Below, in pieces: positions 26,164 through 35,295 of a stretch of 64,000 nucleotides of DNA (positions are counted from its first letter, which is position 1; each line of letters starts with the position of its first letter). A program made the translations under genes and the position numbers. The DNA comes from an uncultured Eggerthella sp. GTDB lineage: Bacteria > Actinomycetota > Coriobacteriia > Coriobacteriales > Eggerthellaceae. The stretch covers positions 220,468-284,467 of the forward strand of contig URBX01000002.1 in the NCBI GenBank assembly GCA_900546175.1, in the 5' to 3' direction. Under the pieces are notes generated by a model. That model searched no databases and was not told the origin of the DNA. It worked only from the letters and a program-made list of their open reading frames with translations.

Positions 26164-28947
26164 ATGAAACACCGTACGGTTTGGTTTCAAACCTATGCTC
26201 AAGCGCTTACCTATACTAAAAACACATCAGCAAACTGCACCAATGCTCTGATGGGCCTTAAGGCCACTACGCCTTATTTATGGCTCGAAGACGTATGGGG
26301 CTTATGGGGAACGGGACAAAAGCTTGTCTCTTCAAACCAGCGCACCCTTCTTGTTAACCATCTCCTTACAGACTATCCCCTACTTGCTTCTTCAAATACC
26401 ACCGCTTTACTCATTGCTCAGTTTTTTAGTGAGGTGTTAGGCATTCCCGCTTTCGATCAAGCGCGAAACTGCCCCCCAAGCACTCTTTCTGAAGCAGAAA
26501 AAGACGTACTGCGTTTATCTAAAGCGTATGAAGAAGTTCTTGCTTCGTTAAATTTGATCGAACAAGGACGCGCACTCTTTGCCCTTCCTAAAGAAGTGTT
26601 TGAAAAAGAACTTTCTTTTGGAAGCTTTTGTGCACTTCCCCTCTGTTTTCAAGAAGTCCTTAATGCTCACAACAAGCACCTTTCCATGCCTCCTGAGAGC
26701 ATTAATAAACTTGATTCTGCTCTTGAGCCTGCCTTCATTTTCTCATCGGGAAAAACTGTTCAAGCACGTCTTCTCTTTGAAGAAATCTGCGCTTTTGTTG
26801 AGCAGGAAAAAGACAGCTCTGTCCTTTTAGTGCACCCCAATCCTTCCGATATTTATCATGCTCTTGCACGTGGATTAATGCAAAAAGGCATTACTCATGC
26901 AGTTCTTTCGTCAAAAACGTTTATCAATACCGGCTTTGGCAAAGGTTTTCTTGCACTTTACAACTTCGTGGTTGAGAAGCGTCCTGCCACCGCTTGGATA
27001 ACAGACTTTCTCTTATCTAGCATTTCGGGCGTATCAAAACAACGTGCTTACCAGCTGGATGCCCTATGGCGCAGCAACAGAACCATCACGAAAGAAGAGC
27101 AGCTTGCTCAAGCGCTTCAGGAGTCTCCAACCTTAGACTATCTTCTTGAACTCTTCGAAGATGCCGATGCTTCAATCGTTTTAGAATTTATTGAAGATTT
27201 CCTCCAAGAAAATTTCAAGGCAAAAGCCGCCTTTTTAACAGAGCAACTATCTGCCTTAGAAGCGTTACGCGGTCTTTATCAGGGCGCTCGAAAGCTAAAC
27301 CTTAGCCCTTGCGAACTCATCCCACTCTTAGAAAACCTGCCTCTTGCTTATCGGTTCTCTTCAACTGAAGGCACGCCTACTCTCGTGATTGCTTCCATTA
27401 ATCAGGCTTCTACGTTTGAGAAAGGATCTTTTGGCGAAGTAATTGTTGCATGCCTTGATTCAGAAACCTATCAGGCCTCGGAAGAACATACCGCAACCAC
27501 CACTCTTGCCGAGAAGCTTGGCATGACACCTTCCTTCTCGCACCTTTATACAATGCGCCATCAGTTTGGACATCTCCAAACCTGCGCTCAAAAACGCTTT
27601 GTGTGCGAACGCTTAGTTCTTGAACAAGGAACAGAACGCTACCCTGCTTTCATGTGGGACGAATATGTAAATCTCTATCGGGAAAATGAAGACGACAAAG
27701 AGGTTTTCGATTTACCGAAAGCCCTTTGCAAAAATATTGTTTCTGAGGGCGAAGAGCACATCAGCCTTAATGCCTCTCTTCTTTCTTGCGAATCAAACGA
27801 TATCTCTCACCCTCAGTCAGATAATGACAGTTTACCGCTCGAGCAAAAAGTGAGCATTTCGCCTCTTGAGAAAGAGCTCATCAGCACAAGAATGGTCGAA
27901 GGAACACCTCTTCCGGTACTCTCCCCTTCTACCATTGAAGCATATGCAAATTGTCCTTATCGTTGGTTCTATGAAAGAAAAACAGGCACGGGCGAGATTG
28001 ATGAAGGCTTCTCTGCACTTGAGAAGGGAACCTTTGCGCATAGCGTTTTTGAAACCTTCTTTATCGCACTTCAAGAAGAGTGCGGTAGCGTTTCTCTTCA
28101 TGAAGTAGACCAGGCAAACGCGCATAAACTACTTGATACTTGTTTTGAAAAAGTGCTTGAAGAACAACCAACTCTTGAGCCTTTAAGCAACAGACTCATT
28201 GCAACCAACGCAATAGAACAAGAGAGCATACACGATCTCAAATCTGCTTTAAACACCTGCTTAGACAACCAATATGAGCTTCCAGAAGACTATGCACCTT
28301 GTTTTTTTGAGTTTGAGATTTGCGGCTATGAAAAACGTAAAGCAGCCAATGACTCCTTACTTGATTCGGATTCCAGCTCTGCTTCCTCACTTCCATCCTT
28401 ATCAGACTCGAAAACCAAGACGGCCGCTTCGCCAAATCACGACGCACCAGTACTCTATGCAGGCGCCGTCCTTAATGGCCGCGTTGACCGCGTAGACTTT
28501 TCTCATGATGGCAACTACTTTGCAGTAATTGATTACAAGGGAAGCATCAATGGTCACCAGGCAGGCTTTATTGACGAAGATCCTGACTGCGTTGAACTCC
28601 CCCATAAAATCCAGGGTCTTATCTATGCTGCAGCACTAAGCAAACTGCTTCCCGAAAAAACTCCTGCAGCAGCACTGTACGTGTCTTACAACGCAAAACC
28701 AAACAGGGAATTCTTGGCTGGCTCATACAATCCAATTGCCTATAACCCAAAAACCCCTCCGCACAAAAGTAATACTGTTACCATAAATTTCCAAGCATAT
28801 TTGGATAAGATTGAAGCGCTCCTTACTCCTTATGTGAAAAGGCTAGTAGCGGGAGACATTACCCCAAACCCTCTCTGCAAAGAATCCTGCAACTACTGCC
28901 CTGTAGCCAACTGTGGCGCACGATGGACTGGAGGCATCAATGAATAG
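26164..28947 (+). CDS. addB: AddB-type ATP-dependent nuclease subunit B
   Basis: A 927-residue protein that pairs with AddA in double-strand break repair. The C-terminal PD-(D/E)XK nuclease is recognisable by the start SPSTIEAYANCPYRWFYERK (one Cys), the catalytic FAVIDYKGS (Asp and Lys) and the closing CKESCNYCPVANCG, giving the four cysteines of an AddB/Cas4-type Fe-S cluster. The N-terminal half has the diverged helicase fold without a clear Walker A, as usual for AddB. I chose the ATG at 26164 (AAAGGGG upstream); a longer frame to 26023 is unlikely. Its last 8 bp overlap the addA start. Confidence 0.88.
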   Translation: MKHRTVWFQTYAQALTYTKNTSANCTNALMGLKATTPYLWLEDVWGLWGTGQKLVSSNQRTLLVNHLLTDYPLLASSNTTALLIAQFFSEVLGIPAFDQARNCPPSTLSEAEKDVLRLSKAYEEVLASLNLIEQGRALFALPKEVFEKELSFGSFCALPLCFQEVLNAHNKHLSMPPESINKLDSALEPAFIFSSGKTVQARLLFEEICAFVEQEKDSSVLLVHPNPSDIYHALARGLMQKGITHAVLSSKTFINTGFGKGFLALYNFVVEKRPATAWITDFLLSSISGVSKQRAYQLDALWRSNRTITKEEQLAQALQESPTLDYLLELFEDADASIVLEFIEDFLQENFKAKAAFLTEQLSALEALRGLYQGARKLNLSPCELIPLLENLPLAYRFSSTEGTPTLVIASINQASTFEKGSFGEVIVACLDSETYQASEEHTATTTLAEKLGMTPSFSHLYTMRHQFGHLQTCAQKRFVCERLVLEQGTERYPAFMWDEYVNLYRENEDDKEVFDLPKALCKNIVSEGEEHISLNASLLSCESNDISHPQSDNDSLPLEQKVSISPLEKELISTRMVEGTPLPVLSPSTIEAYANCPYRWFYERKTGTGEIDEGFSALEKGTFAHSVFETFFIALQEECGSVSLHEVDQANAHKLLDTCFEKVLEEQPTLEPLSNRLIATNAIEQESIHDLKSALNTCLDNQYELPEDYAPCFFEFEICGYEKRKAANDSLLDSDSSSASSLPSLSDSKTKTAASPNHDAPVLYAGAVLNGRVDRVDFSHDGNYFAVIDYKGSINGHQAGFIDEDPDCVELPHKIQGLIYAAALSKLLPEKTPAAALYVSYNAKPNREFLAGSYNPIAYNPKTPPHKSNTVTINFQAYLDKIEALLTPYVKRLVAGDITPNPLCKESCNYCPVANCGARWTGGINE

Positions 28948-31900
28948 AGACCGTACCGCAGTTAACGCTCTTATACCGAACAGTTCTCAGCTTGCGAACA
29001 GTGATTACAACGCAGTTGGCACGGTTGTTGCAGTTAATGAGTGCGCTTTATCAAATGCACACCCTGTCGTTGATGCGCACGCTGTTCTCAAAAACTGCTC
29101 TTCCTACCAAAAAGCTATTGTGAAAACGCTCGATAAACCCTTGATGGTTTCTGCGGGTGCTGGTTCGGGCAAAACTTTTACCTTAACTCAGCGAATTGCA
29201 TACGGATTCTGTCCTCAAGAACAATCGGGGCAGCCTTTCCTTTCAAGCATCAACGAAATTGTGGCTATCACTTTCACCACAAAAGCAGCAGCTGAATTAA
29301 AGTCTCGGTTCAAGGCAAAACTGCTTGACATGAATCTTACTGAAGAAGCCCTTAAAGTTGACGATGCGTGGGTGTCCACCATTCATGGCATGTGCTCGCG
29401 CATCCTGAAAGAAAATGCCTTTGTTTTAGGACTTGATCCTGCCTTTACCCTTGTTCAAGGCTCAGATGAAGATGCTCTCAAATACCAAGCGCTAGAGCAG
29501 TGCGTTGCGTACGTGCAAAACACTCCTTCGCTTATTCGTCTCAACAAACTTATTCGCACTCATACTTTGTATTCCTCTGGAGGATTCAACAATTCATCAC
29601 TTTCTTCCATGATTAATAGCTTGATGAGCCGCGTTAATACTAATCCGCTCGGATTTGAAGCATTGGCACTTTTTCCTCCAACTTCTTCTCCAAGCAACAT
29701 TCTCAAACAACTCATTGTACTGGGCGAACAGACAGTAACTGTTATTGACGAAGATCCGAAATCGAAAACAAAGAATTCGGTAGCAAAACAATACGATGCA
29801 CTGGTTAATGCACTCAGTTTCGCCACTGGAGTCCTTGATGAATTTGAAGGAACTTCTTTCGAAGATGAAGACTTTGACGCAGATACTTTTGCCTCGGCCG
29901 TTTTTGCCTTCCCTATTACCACCGAAAAATTCACGACCACAAAAGCGTATGCCGATTACTTTTCTGCGTATCGCTGCAGCTTGGCTGGGCTTTTTGAAGA
30001 GGCTGAAGCAGGATGTGACTATAATTTTACCTGCGCTCTGATTGAGCTGGCACACCTGTTCAAAGAAACCTACGAAGAACTTCTTGGTCCAACACGCCTT
30101 GATAACAATTTGCTTCTTTTGAAAACGTACCAGGCTCTTCGTGACTATCCTGAAATTTCAGCGCGTTATCGTGAGCATTTCAAGCTCATCATGATTGACG
30201 AATTTCAGGATACCGACCTACTTCAAGTAGCTATTATCAATATGCTCGCTAAACCCGACAAGTCCAATATTTGCACCGTAGGAGATGCCCAACAAAGCAT
30301 TTATCGCTTCCGTGGCGCCGATGTAAACCTGTTTTTTAAGTATCAAAAAGAACTTGCCGAAGAAAATACTGAAACACGCTTACTTACTCTTCCTGATAAC
30401 TTCCGCTCCCATGCCGAAGTGCTCGCAATTGTTGAATCAATCTTTTCTTTAGATAGCGTTTTCGGCAATGCGTTTTTGAAACTCAATGCAAAGGGATCGG
30501 TAAACAACAATAAAAATCCTATCTTTGATGAAAAGAGACGCATCTCTTTTCATTTATGCGAATCCCGCTCTCGAAAAAGCACCTCACAGGATGCGTCAAT
30601 TCTTGCTGCTCAAAAAATAGCAGAACATTTTTCCGAGCTCCGTGATGTTCACAATGTTTCACCAGGTGAAATGGTTATTCTCTTTGGCTCTATGTCAAAA
30701 GCAGATATATACGCCGATGCTCTTGCCGCTGCTGGCTTCGAAAGCATTTTTACCGGAGGAAGCTTGTTTAAAGATTCTCCCGAAGTCACCTTACTTTGCC
30801 AGGCTCTTACGTATGCAGCAAATCCAAATCACTCAGAAGCGCTGCTAGGCTTGCTCAGATCGGAACTTTTTAACCTTACCGATAGATGCATCCTTGCCCT
30901 TGTTTCCTCTGCTGTCAAAAACAGTTCTAGTGGTACAAAAGGCAAATCGGGCAGCAAGCAAGCTTCTTTAGTAAGTGGCTTTTCTAATCCGCAGGTAAGC
31001 CATGATAAGTCTCTTTCTGAAACCGAACTAGCGGCAATAAGTCATGCAAAACGCTGTCTTGCTACCTTTATTGAAGAGAGCAATACTTTGCCTATTGCTG
31101 GCGCTTTAAAAAACCTTCTACAAAACAGTGGCGTTTTTATTCGCTACCAAAAACAGGGAGCTCAAGGTCTTGCAAAGGCAGGTAATGCTTTAAAAGCGCT
31201 TGAATACGTAGCTGATCTCGAACGCGAAGCAACGGGGCTTGCAAGCCTTGCGCAAGATTTCCTTTGCTACATTGAAAGCCTGAAGGAAACACCGGGTGTT
31301 CTTTCTACAAGTAATTCAAATTACGTACGGCTTATGACCATCCACTCAAGTAAAGGCCTTCAATTCCCTCATGTTGCTGTTGCAGAAATTGGTGGCTCAA
31401 ACAAGCAACTTCCTTCACTATTGGTTGAAAACGTTGAAGGGGTTTCCTACCTCAACTTTGCCTCTCAGCCTAAGGGAATAGACCATGCAAGCGTTGCTAA
31501 GCTGCAGGCATGGACTTCGCTTGAGGAAGAACCTCCTTCGGTTCCCGAAGCTCAAAGCGCACCCGAACTAAAAAAAGCATTAACCTATTACGTTAAACAA
31601 CAAGAGCAAAAAGAGACACAACGTTTGTTCTATGTTGCTCTTACCCGTGCTGTTGAGTCACTCTGCATTGCGCTCTCCTACCAAGGAAATAAAGAGTTTA
31701 ACTACACCACAAAACCACTCATTAACGAACTATTCCAAGCGCTCAAGTGGGACCCATCGGAAACTGCGCCAAAACAGGTAGTATCCTTTGGCCCATATCA
31801 GGCAGACTTAACTCTCAACGTTATTAACGAACACGTACCTAAACCAGACTTAGCGGCACACGATACGCCATTTTTGATTCCTGACTTCGAAATAAAGCCT

Positions 31901-32719
31901 GCTACAAGCACCCTATTTCCGCGAACGTTTACGTATCATCCTGAACGAAATAACGTTTTTTCTTACTCGTCTCTATCTTCGGAAGAACATGACTTAGCTG
32001 AATTATCCGAGCATACCGACAAGAAGTTGTTCGCTGATGACCAACCATTCATTGATGAGGACTTACTGCTGAGTCAAGCTAATACCGCAGTACTCTTGGG
32101 CTCTGCATTTCATCGAGTTGCCCAATACGCTATTGAGTGCGCTAGCCAGAGCGGAGCAAAAAATCTTGTGTTGCCAAGTGCTTCAGTAATTGAGAGCCAA
32201 GCTAAACAATGGGAGATACCTGCCAGCAAACGCGCTCGACTTGAAGCAGCGCTGAATTGGTGGTTTGAATCACGCATAGCGCAGGATTTCGCCCACCATT
32301 CCTCTCTTGCAGCAGAAGTTCCTTTCATGGTCTCTTTCAACGCAAGCGAAATGCTAGAAGTTACCCCCGAGATTGCTTCCACGCTTGACGAAAAAGGCCT
32401 TCTGCCTAATCGAATATATTTAGAGGGCGAGATTGACGGTTTAGCCTACAACGAAGAAAACGGCGAAGCATTTTTAATCGACTACAAAACAGGCGGCTAT
32501 CCTGAAGAAACTCAAGAACAACTAATCCAGAAGCATCTTCTTCAAGCTTCCTGTTATGCCTATGCCCTGCTCATGCAAGGTTTTTGTGCCGTAGAAGCAC
32601 ACTTTGTGAGGGTGGAGCAGAAAAACGAAGTTGTATTCACCTTCACTCAAGCAGACCTTACCTGCTTAAAAGAAAGAATTGTCTCCTCTTACCTGAAAGG
32701 ATTACTCCCTCATGAATGA
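28940..32719 (+). CDS. addA: AddA-type helicase-nuclease
   Basis: A 1259-residue UvrD-family helicase with a C-terminal nuclease. Walker A is SAGAGSGKTFTLTQRIA (about residues 70-87), Walker B MIDEFQDTDLLQV, motif III GDAQQSIYRFRGAD, motif V MTIHSSKGLQFPHV and motif VI YVALTRAVE. The nuclease has GEIDGLAY and FLIDYKTGG (catalytic Asp-Lys) near 1180-1200. Together with AddB it resects DNA ends before RecA loading, the role RecBCD has elsewhere. The ATG at 28940 is preceded by GGAGG inside addB. Its stop codon overlaps the next gene. Confidence 0.93.
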   Translation: MNRDRTAVNALIPNSSQLANSDYNAVGTVVAVNECALSNAHPVVDAHAVLKNCSSYQKAIVKTLDKPLMVSAGAGSGKTFTLTQRIAYGFCPQEQSGQPFLSSINEIVAITFTTKAAAELKSRFKAKLLDMNLTEEALKVDDAWVSTIHGMCSRILKENAFVLGLDPAFTLVQGSDEDALKYQALEQCVAYVQNTPSLIRLNKLIRTHTLYSSGGFNNSSLSSMINSLMSRVNTNPLGFEALALFPPTSSPSNILKQLIVLGEQTVTVIDEDPKSKTKNSVAKQYDALVNALSFATGVLDEFEGTSFEDEDFDADTFASAVFAFPITTEKFTTTKAYADYFSAYRCSLAGLFEEAEAGCDYNFTCALIELAHLFKETYEELLGPTRLDNNLLLLKTYQALRDYPEISARYREHFKLIMIDEFQDTDLLQVAIINMLAKPDKSNICTVGDAQQSIYRFRGADVNLFFKYQKELAEENTETRLLTLPDNFRSHAEVLAIVESIFSLDSVFGNAFLKLNAKGSVNNNKNPIFDEKRRISFHLCESRSRKSTSQDASILAAQKIAEHFSELRDVHNVSPGEMVILFGSMSKADIYADALAAAGFESIFTGGSLFKDSPEVTLLCQALTYAANPNHSEALLGLLRSELFNLTDRCILALVSSAVKNSSSGTKGKSGSKQASLVSGFSNPQVSHDKSLSETELAAISHAKRCLATFIEESNTLPIAGALKNLLQNSGVFIRYQKQGAQGLAKAGNALKALEYVADLEREATGLASLAQDFLCYIESLKETPGVLSTSNSNYVRLMTIHSSKGLQFPHVAVAEIGGSNKQLPSLLVENVEGVSYLNFASQPKGIDHASVAKLQAWTSLEEEPPSVPEAQSAPELKKALTYYVKQQEQKETQRLFYVALTRAVESLCIALSYQGNKEFNYTTKPLINELFQALKWDPSETAPKQVVSFGPYQADLTLNVINEHVPKPDLAAHDTPFLIPDFEIKPATSTLFPRTFTYHPERNNVFSYSSLSSEEHDLAELSEHTDKKLFADDQPFIDEDLLLSQANTAVLLGSAFHRVAQYAIECASQSGAKNLVLPSASVIESQAKQWEIPASKRARLEAALNWWFESRIAQDFAHHSSLAAEVPFMVSFNASEMLEVTPEIASTLDEKGLLPNRIYLEGEIDGLAYNEENGEAFLIDYKTGGYPEETQEQLIQKHLLQASCYAYALLMQGFCAVEAHFVRVEQKNEVVFTFTQADLTCLKERIVSSYLKGLLPHE

Positions 32720-34115
32720 GATTAAATGCCCAAACTGTGGCTCGGTTATCACTATTGACGAATCAGGCTACGCCGATATTGTTAATCAAGTTCGTGATAT
32801 CGAGTTCAAAAAAGAGCTCGACAATAGAGAACAGCAGCTTGCTGCTCAAAAGCAGAATGAATTTTCCCTTGAGAAGGAGCGCATCCTTCGAGAACATGAG
32901 CAGGACCTCAGCGCTCTCAAGCTTGTCGTTTCCGAACTCCAAACAAAGCTCGATGCCGCAAATCAGGTTTCCTCTCAAAATGTTGAACTCGCAAAAACTC
33001 AAACCGCAAACAAATACAAGCAAGCTGTTGCCGAAAAAGAAGCACAGATTAACAAACTTACTTCGCAGCTTGAGCTACTTAAACAAAAAAGCCGTTCAAA
33101 CGAAGAAGCACTCCAAGCCCAGTTGAAGGCTGAGGCTCAAAATGCTCAAACTCGTCTTAAGCTCGCAGTTTCTGAAGCAATTAGTGAAGTTGAAAAACAG
33201 CGCGATGAATTCAAAACTCAAATCGTTCTTAAAGATGCCGAAATGAAGCAGCAAGAAGCTATCTTCAAGTCAAAGATTAATGAAGAAATTCGCCAGAAAG
33301 AAGCACTTGCTGCACTCAAAGATAAAGAAATTGAGTACTACCGCGACATGAAAGCAAGATTATCCACCAAAATGGTAGGAGAAACGCTTGAACAACACTG
33401 CGAGATTGCTTTCAATCAAATTCGTGCCGCTGCCTTCCCTCGTGCCTATTTCGAGAAAGATAATGACGTAGTTGAAGGATCAAAAGGAGACTACATCTTC
33501 CGCGAATGTGATGAAGACGGAAATGAAATTCTCTCCATCATGTTTGAGATGAAGAATGAACAGGACGAAACTGCCACCAAGCACAAAAATGAAGACTTTT
33601 TCAAGAAGCTCGACTCTGACCGCAAGAAAAAAAAGTGTGAGTATGCCGTTCTTGTTTCAATGCTTGAATCTGAGAGCGAAGTATACAATCAAGGCATTGT
33701 AGACGTTTCTCACCGCTACCCAAAAATGTACGTAATTAGGCCACAGTTCTTCATCCCTCTTATCTCTATTTTGAGAAACGCTGCCAACAATTCGTTGAAA
33801 TACAAGCAGGAACTTGCCTTAGTTCGTCAACAAAATATTGATATCACCCATTTTGAAGAGCAGATGGAAGACTTCAAATCGAAATTCGGCCGCAATTACG
33901 AATTAGCGTCACGCAAATTCCAAACGGCTATTGATGAAATTGATAAAACTATTCTTCATCTCCAAAAAACAAAAGATGCGTTGATTTCTTCCGAAAACAA
34001 TTTGCGTCTGGCAAACAATAAAGCGCAAGATCTTACTATTAAACGCCTCACCCGCAATAATCCAACTATGCGCGAAAAGTTTGAGGCCTTAAAAAATACG
34101 GAAACCGCAGAGTAA
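32712..34115 (+). CDS. DUF2130 coiled-coil protein with nuclease-like domain
   Basis: A 467-residue DUF2130-family protein. It begins with a zinc-ribbon-like CPNCG, has a long coiled coil (about residues 30-215), then a domain from about 225 to 355 with GDYIFRE, MFEMKNEQD and KNEDFFKKL, resembling the RmuC/PD-(D/E)XK-like nuclease core, and ends with another coiled coil. The gene overlaps the addA stop (ATGAATGA), so it is translationally coupled to the repair helicase. The biochemical role of the family is not established; the context suggests DNA repair or processing of DNA ends. Confidence 0.88.
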   Translation: MNEIKCPNCGSVITIDESGYADIVNQVRDIEFKKELDNREQQLAAQKQNEFSLEKERILREHEQDLSALKLVVSELQTKLDAANQVSSQNVELAKTQTANKYKQAVAEKEAQINKLTSQLELLKQKSRSNEEALQAQLKAEAQNAQTRLKLAVSEAISEVEKQRDEFKTQIVLKDAEMKQQEAIFKSKINEEIRQKEALAALKDKEIEYYRDMKARLSTKMVGETLEQHCEIAFNQIRAAAFPRAYFEKDNDVVEGSKGDYIFRECDEDGNEILSIMFEMKNEQDETATKHKNEDFFKKLDSDRKKKKCEYAVLVSMLESESEVYNQGIVDVSHRYPKMYVIRPQFFIPLISILRNAANNSLKYKQELALVRQQNIDITHFEEQMEDFKSKFGRNYELASRKFQTAIDEIDKTILHLQKTKDALISSENNLRLANNKAQDLTIKRLTRNNPTMREKFEALKNTETAE

Positions 34116-34221
34116 TTTGTCGATTCTTTGATGTTTTTCGCTAGTCTTCATTCCGTACTACAATACTCTTTACTAAAAAACGCATTCGCATGCTTATGAA
34201 AACAGAAATAGAGGATTGATA

Positions 34222-34941
34222 ATGTCCACCATACCAGAACTCGACAAAGAAACCGCCCTCCGTTTTTTAACCACTCGGTCAGACACTCCTGCTGAAGTGC
34301 TTGCCTTTGCAGCAAAAAGCGAAAACCCAGTAACACGTGCTCGCGTGGCTTCCAATCCAGGAACTACCCCTGACACGTTGCGCGAACTTGCCGAAGACTC
34401 ATTCAACAACACCCGTGTTGCTGTTGCAGAAAACCCAAATACCCCTCAGGATGTGTTAATTCGACTTGCTCAAGATACTAACGTGGGCATTCGTCGCGGT
34501 GTTGCTGCTAATCCAAAGGCCCCAGCAGAAGCTCTTAAATGCCTTGCAGAGGGTGCTTTCACCAAGAGAATGGTTGCAGAAAACCCTTCTACTCCAAAGG
34601 AAATTTTGGCCGACTTTGCGCAAAACGATTTCGAAACCTTAGGCGACATTGTGGCACGAAACAGTGGTACTCCTGCTGAAATCCTGGCAAAACTTGCCAC
34701 TAACGAAAACCATCTTATCAGGCGTATGGTTGCAGGAAACAGCAGTACAGAACCAGAAGTTCTTGTTCAGCTTTCTAAAGATGAAAACGAATTTGTTCGC
34801 GAAGAAGTAGCAGGCAATCCCAACACTCCTGCAGAAACACTGGTTGTTTTGCTCGCTGATATTTTTGACCAGGTACAGTTTTCGGTACTTAATAACCCAT
34901 CCTTCCCTCACGATTTAGTTCGCAAGGTAGCAGGGATTTAA
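34222..34941 (+). CDS. Leucine-rich-repeat-variant (LRV) solenoid protein
   Basis: A 239-residue protein built of about nine repeats of roughly 23 residues with the pattern VAxNPxTPxxVLxxLAxD, the LRV helical repeat. It lacks the N-terminal Fe-S cysteines of the Azotobacter LRV prototype, has no signal peptide, and is probably a cytoplasmic protein-binding scaffold. I chose the ATG at 34222, with GAGG seven bases upstream; an in-frame TTG six bases earlier is less likely. It lies 106 bp after the DUF2130 gene and may belong to the same unit or stand alone. Confidence 0.82.
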   Translation: MSTIPELDKETALRFLTTRSDTPAEVLAFAAKSENPVTRARVASNPGTTPDTLRELAEDSFNNTRVAVAENPNTPQDVLIRLAQDTNVGIRRGVAANPKAPAEALKCLAEGAFTKRMVAENPSTPKEILADFAQNDFETLGDIVARNSGTPAEILAKLATNENHLIRRMVAGNSSTEPEVLVQLSKDENEFVREEVAGNPNTPAETLVVLLADIFDQVQFSVLNNPSFPHDLVRKVAGI

Positions 34942-34976
34942 CACAGAGCAGCCTCTTTGGGGAGATAAGTCAGTCA

Positions 34977-35008
34977 TACAAAAACGGCCCGGATTGTTCC
35001 GAGCCGTT
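34977..35008 (-). terminator. Intrinsic terminator of the lysA-hom operon
   Basis: AACGGC and CGGA pair with TCCG and GCCGTT (34983-34992 with 34998-35008, one mismatch), and the minus strand then reads TTTTTG. It closes the minus-strand unit that ends with the 58-residue gene. Confidence 0.8.
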
Positions 35009-35057
35009 ACAGTCAGATTGCTTTGATTTTTAAGGTAAGCCAGCACATCCGTATGTC

Positions 35058-35234
35058 CTATACTGGCGTGCAAATTCCGGTAACTGCAAGCGCGAGCATA
35101 AGGAAAAGAAGCAAGAAAGCAAGCAGAATCAAAAAGAGATTCTTTTTCGTCCTTGGCAAACGCTTAATCAATACAACTACTAATATAAGCGCTGCAATAG
35201 CAAGTATTACAAAAAGTGGCGCTAAAGCTTTCAT
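35058..35234 (-). CDS. Small two-helix membrane protein downstream of hom
   Basis: A 58-residue reading frame. It starts MKALAPLFVILAIA, has a first hydrophobic helix (about 4-23), a basic loop KRLPRTKK (24-31), a second helix (about 32-52), and ends GICTPV. GGGGAG lies seven bases before the ATG, and the minus-strand terminator follows 50 bp after the stop, both signs of a real gene. It is 61 bp after hom and probably in the same transcript. I do not recognise the family; a role tied to amino acid metabolism is only guilt by association. Confidence 0.68.
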   Translation of the reverse strand: MKALAPLFVILAIAALILVVVLIKRLPRTKKNLFLILLAFLLLFLMLALAVTGICTPV

Positions 35235-35295
35235 GAACTATCTCCCCTAGCAGTTATCCCAATCTTCTTGTTTATTGTACAACAAAGAAAATAGA

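Noticed and set aside
29560..30055. Minus-strand frames inside addA
   Set aside because: They are antisense to conserved helicase sequence and have no support as genes.
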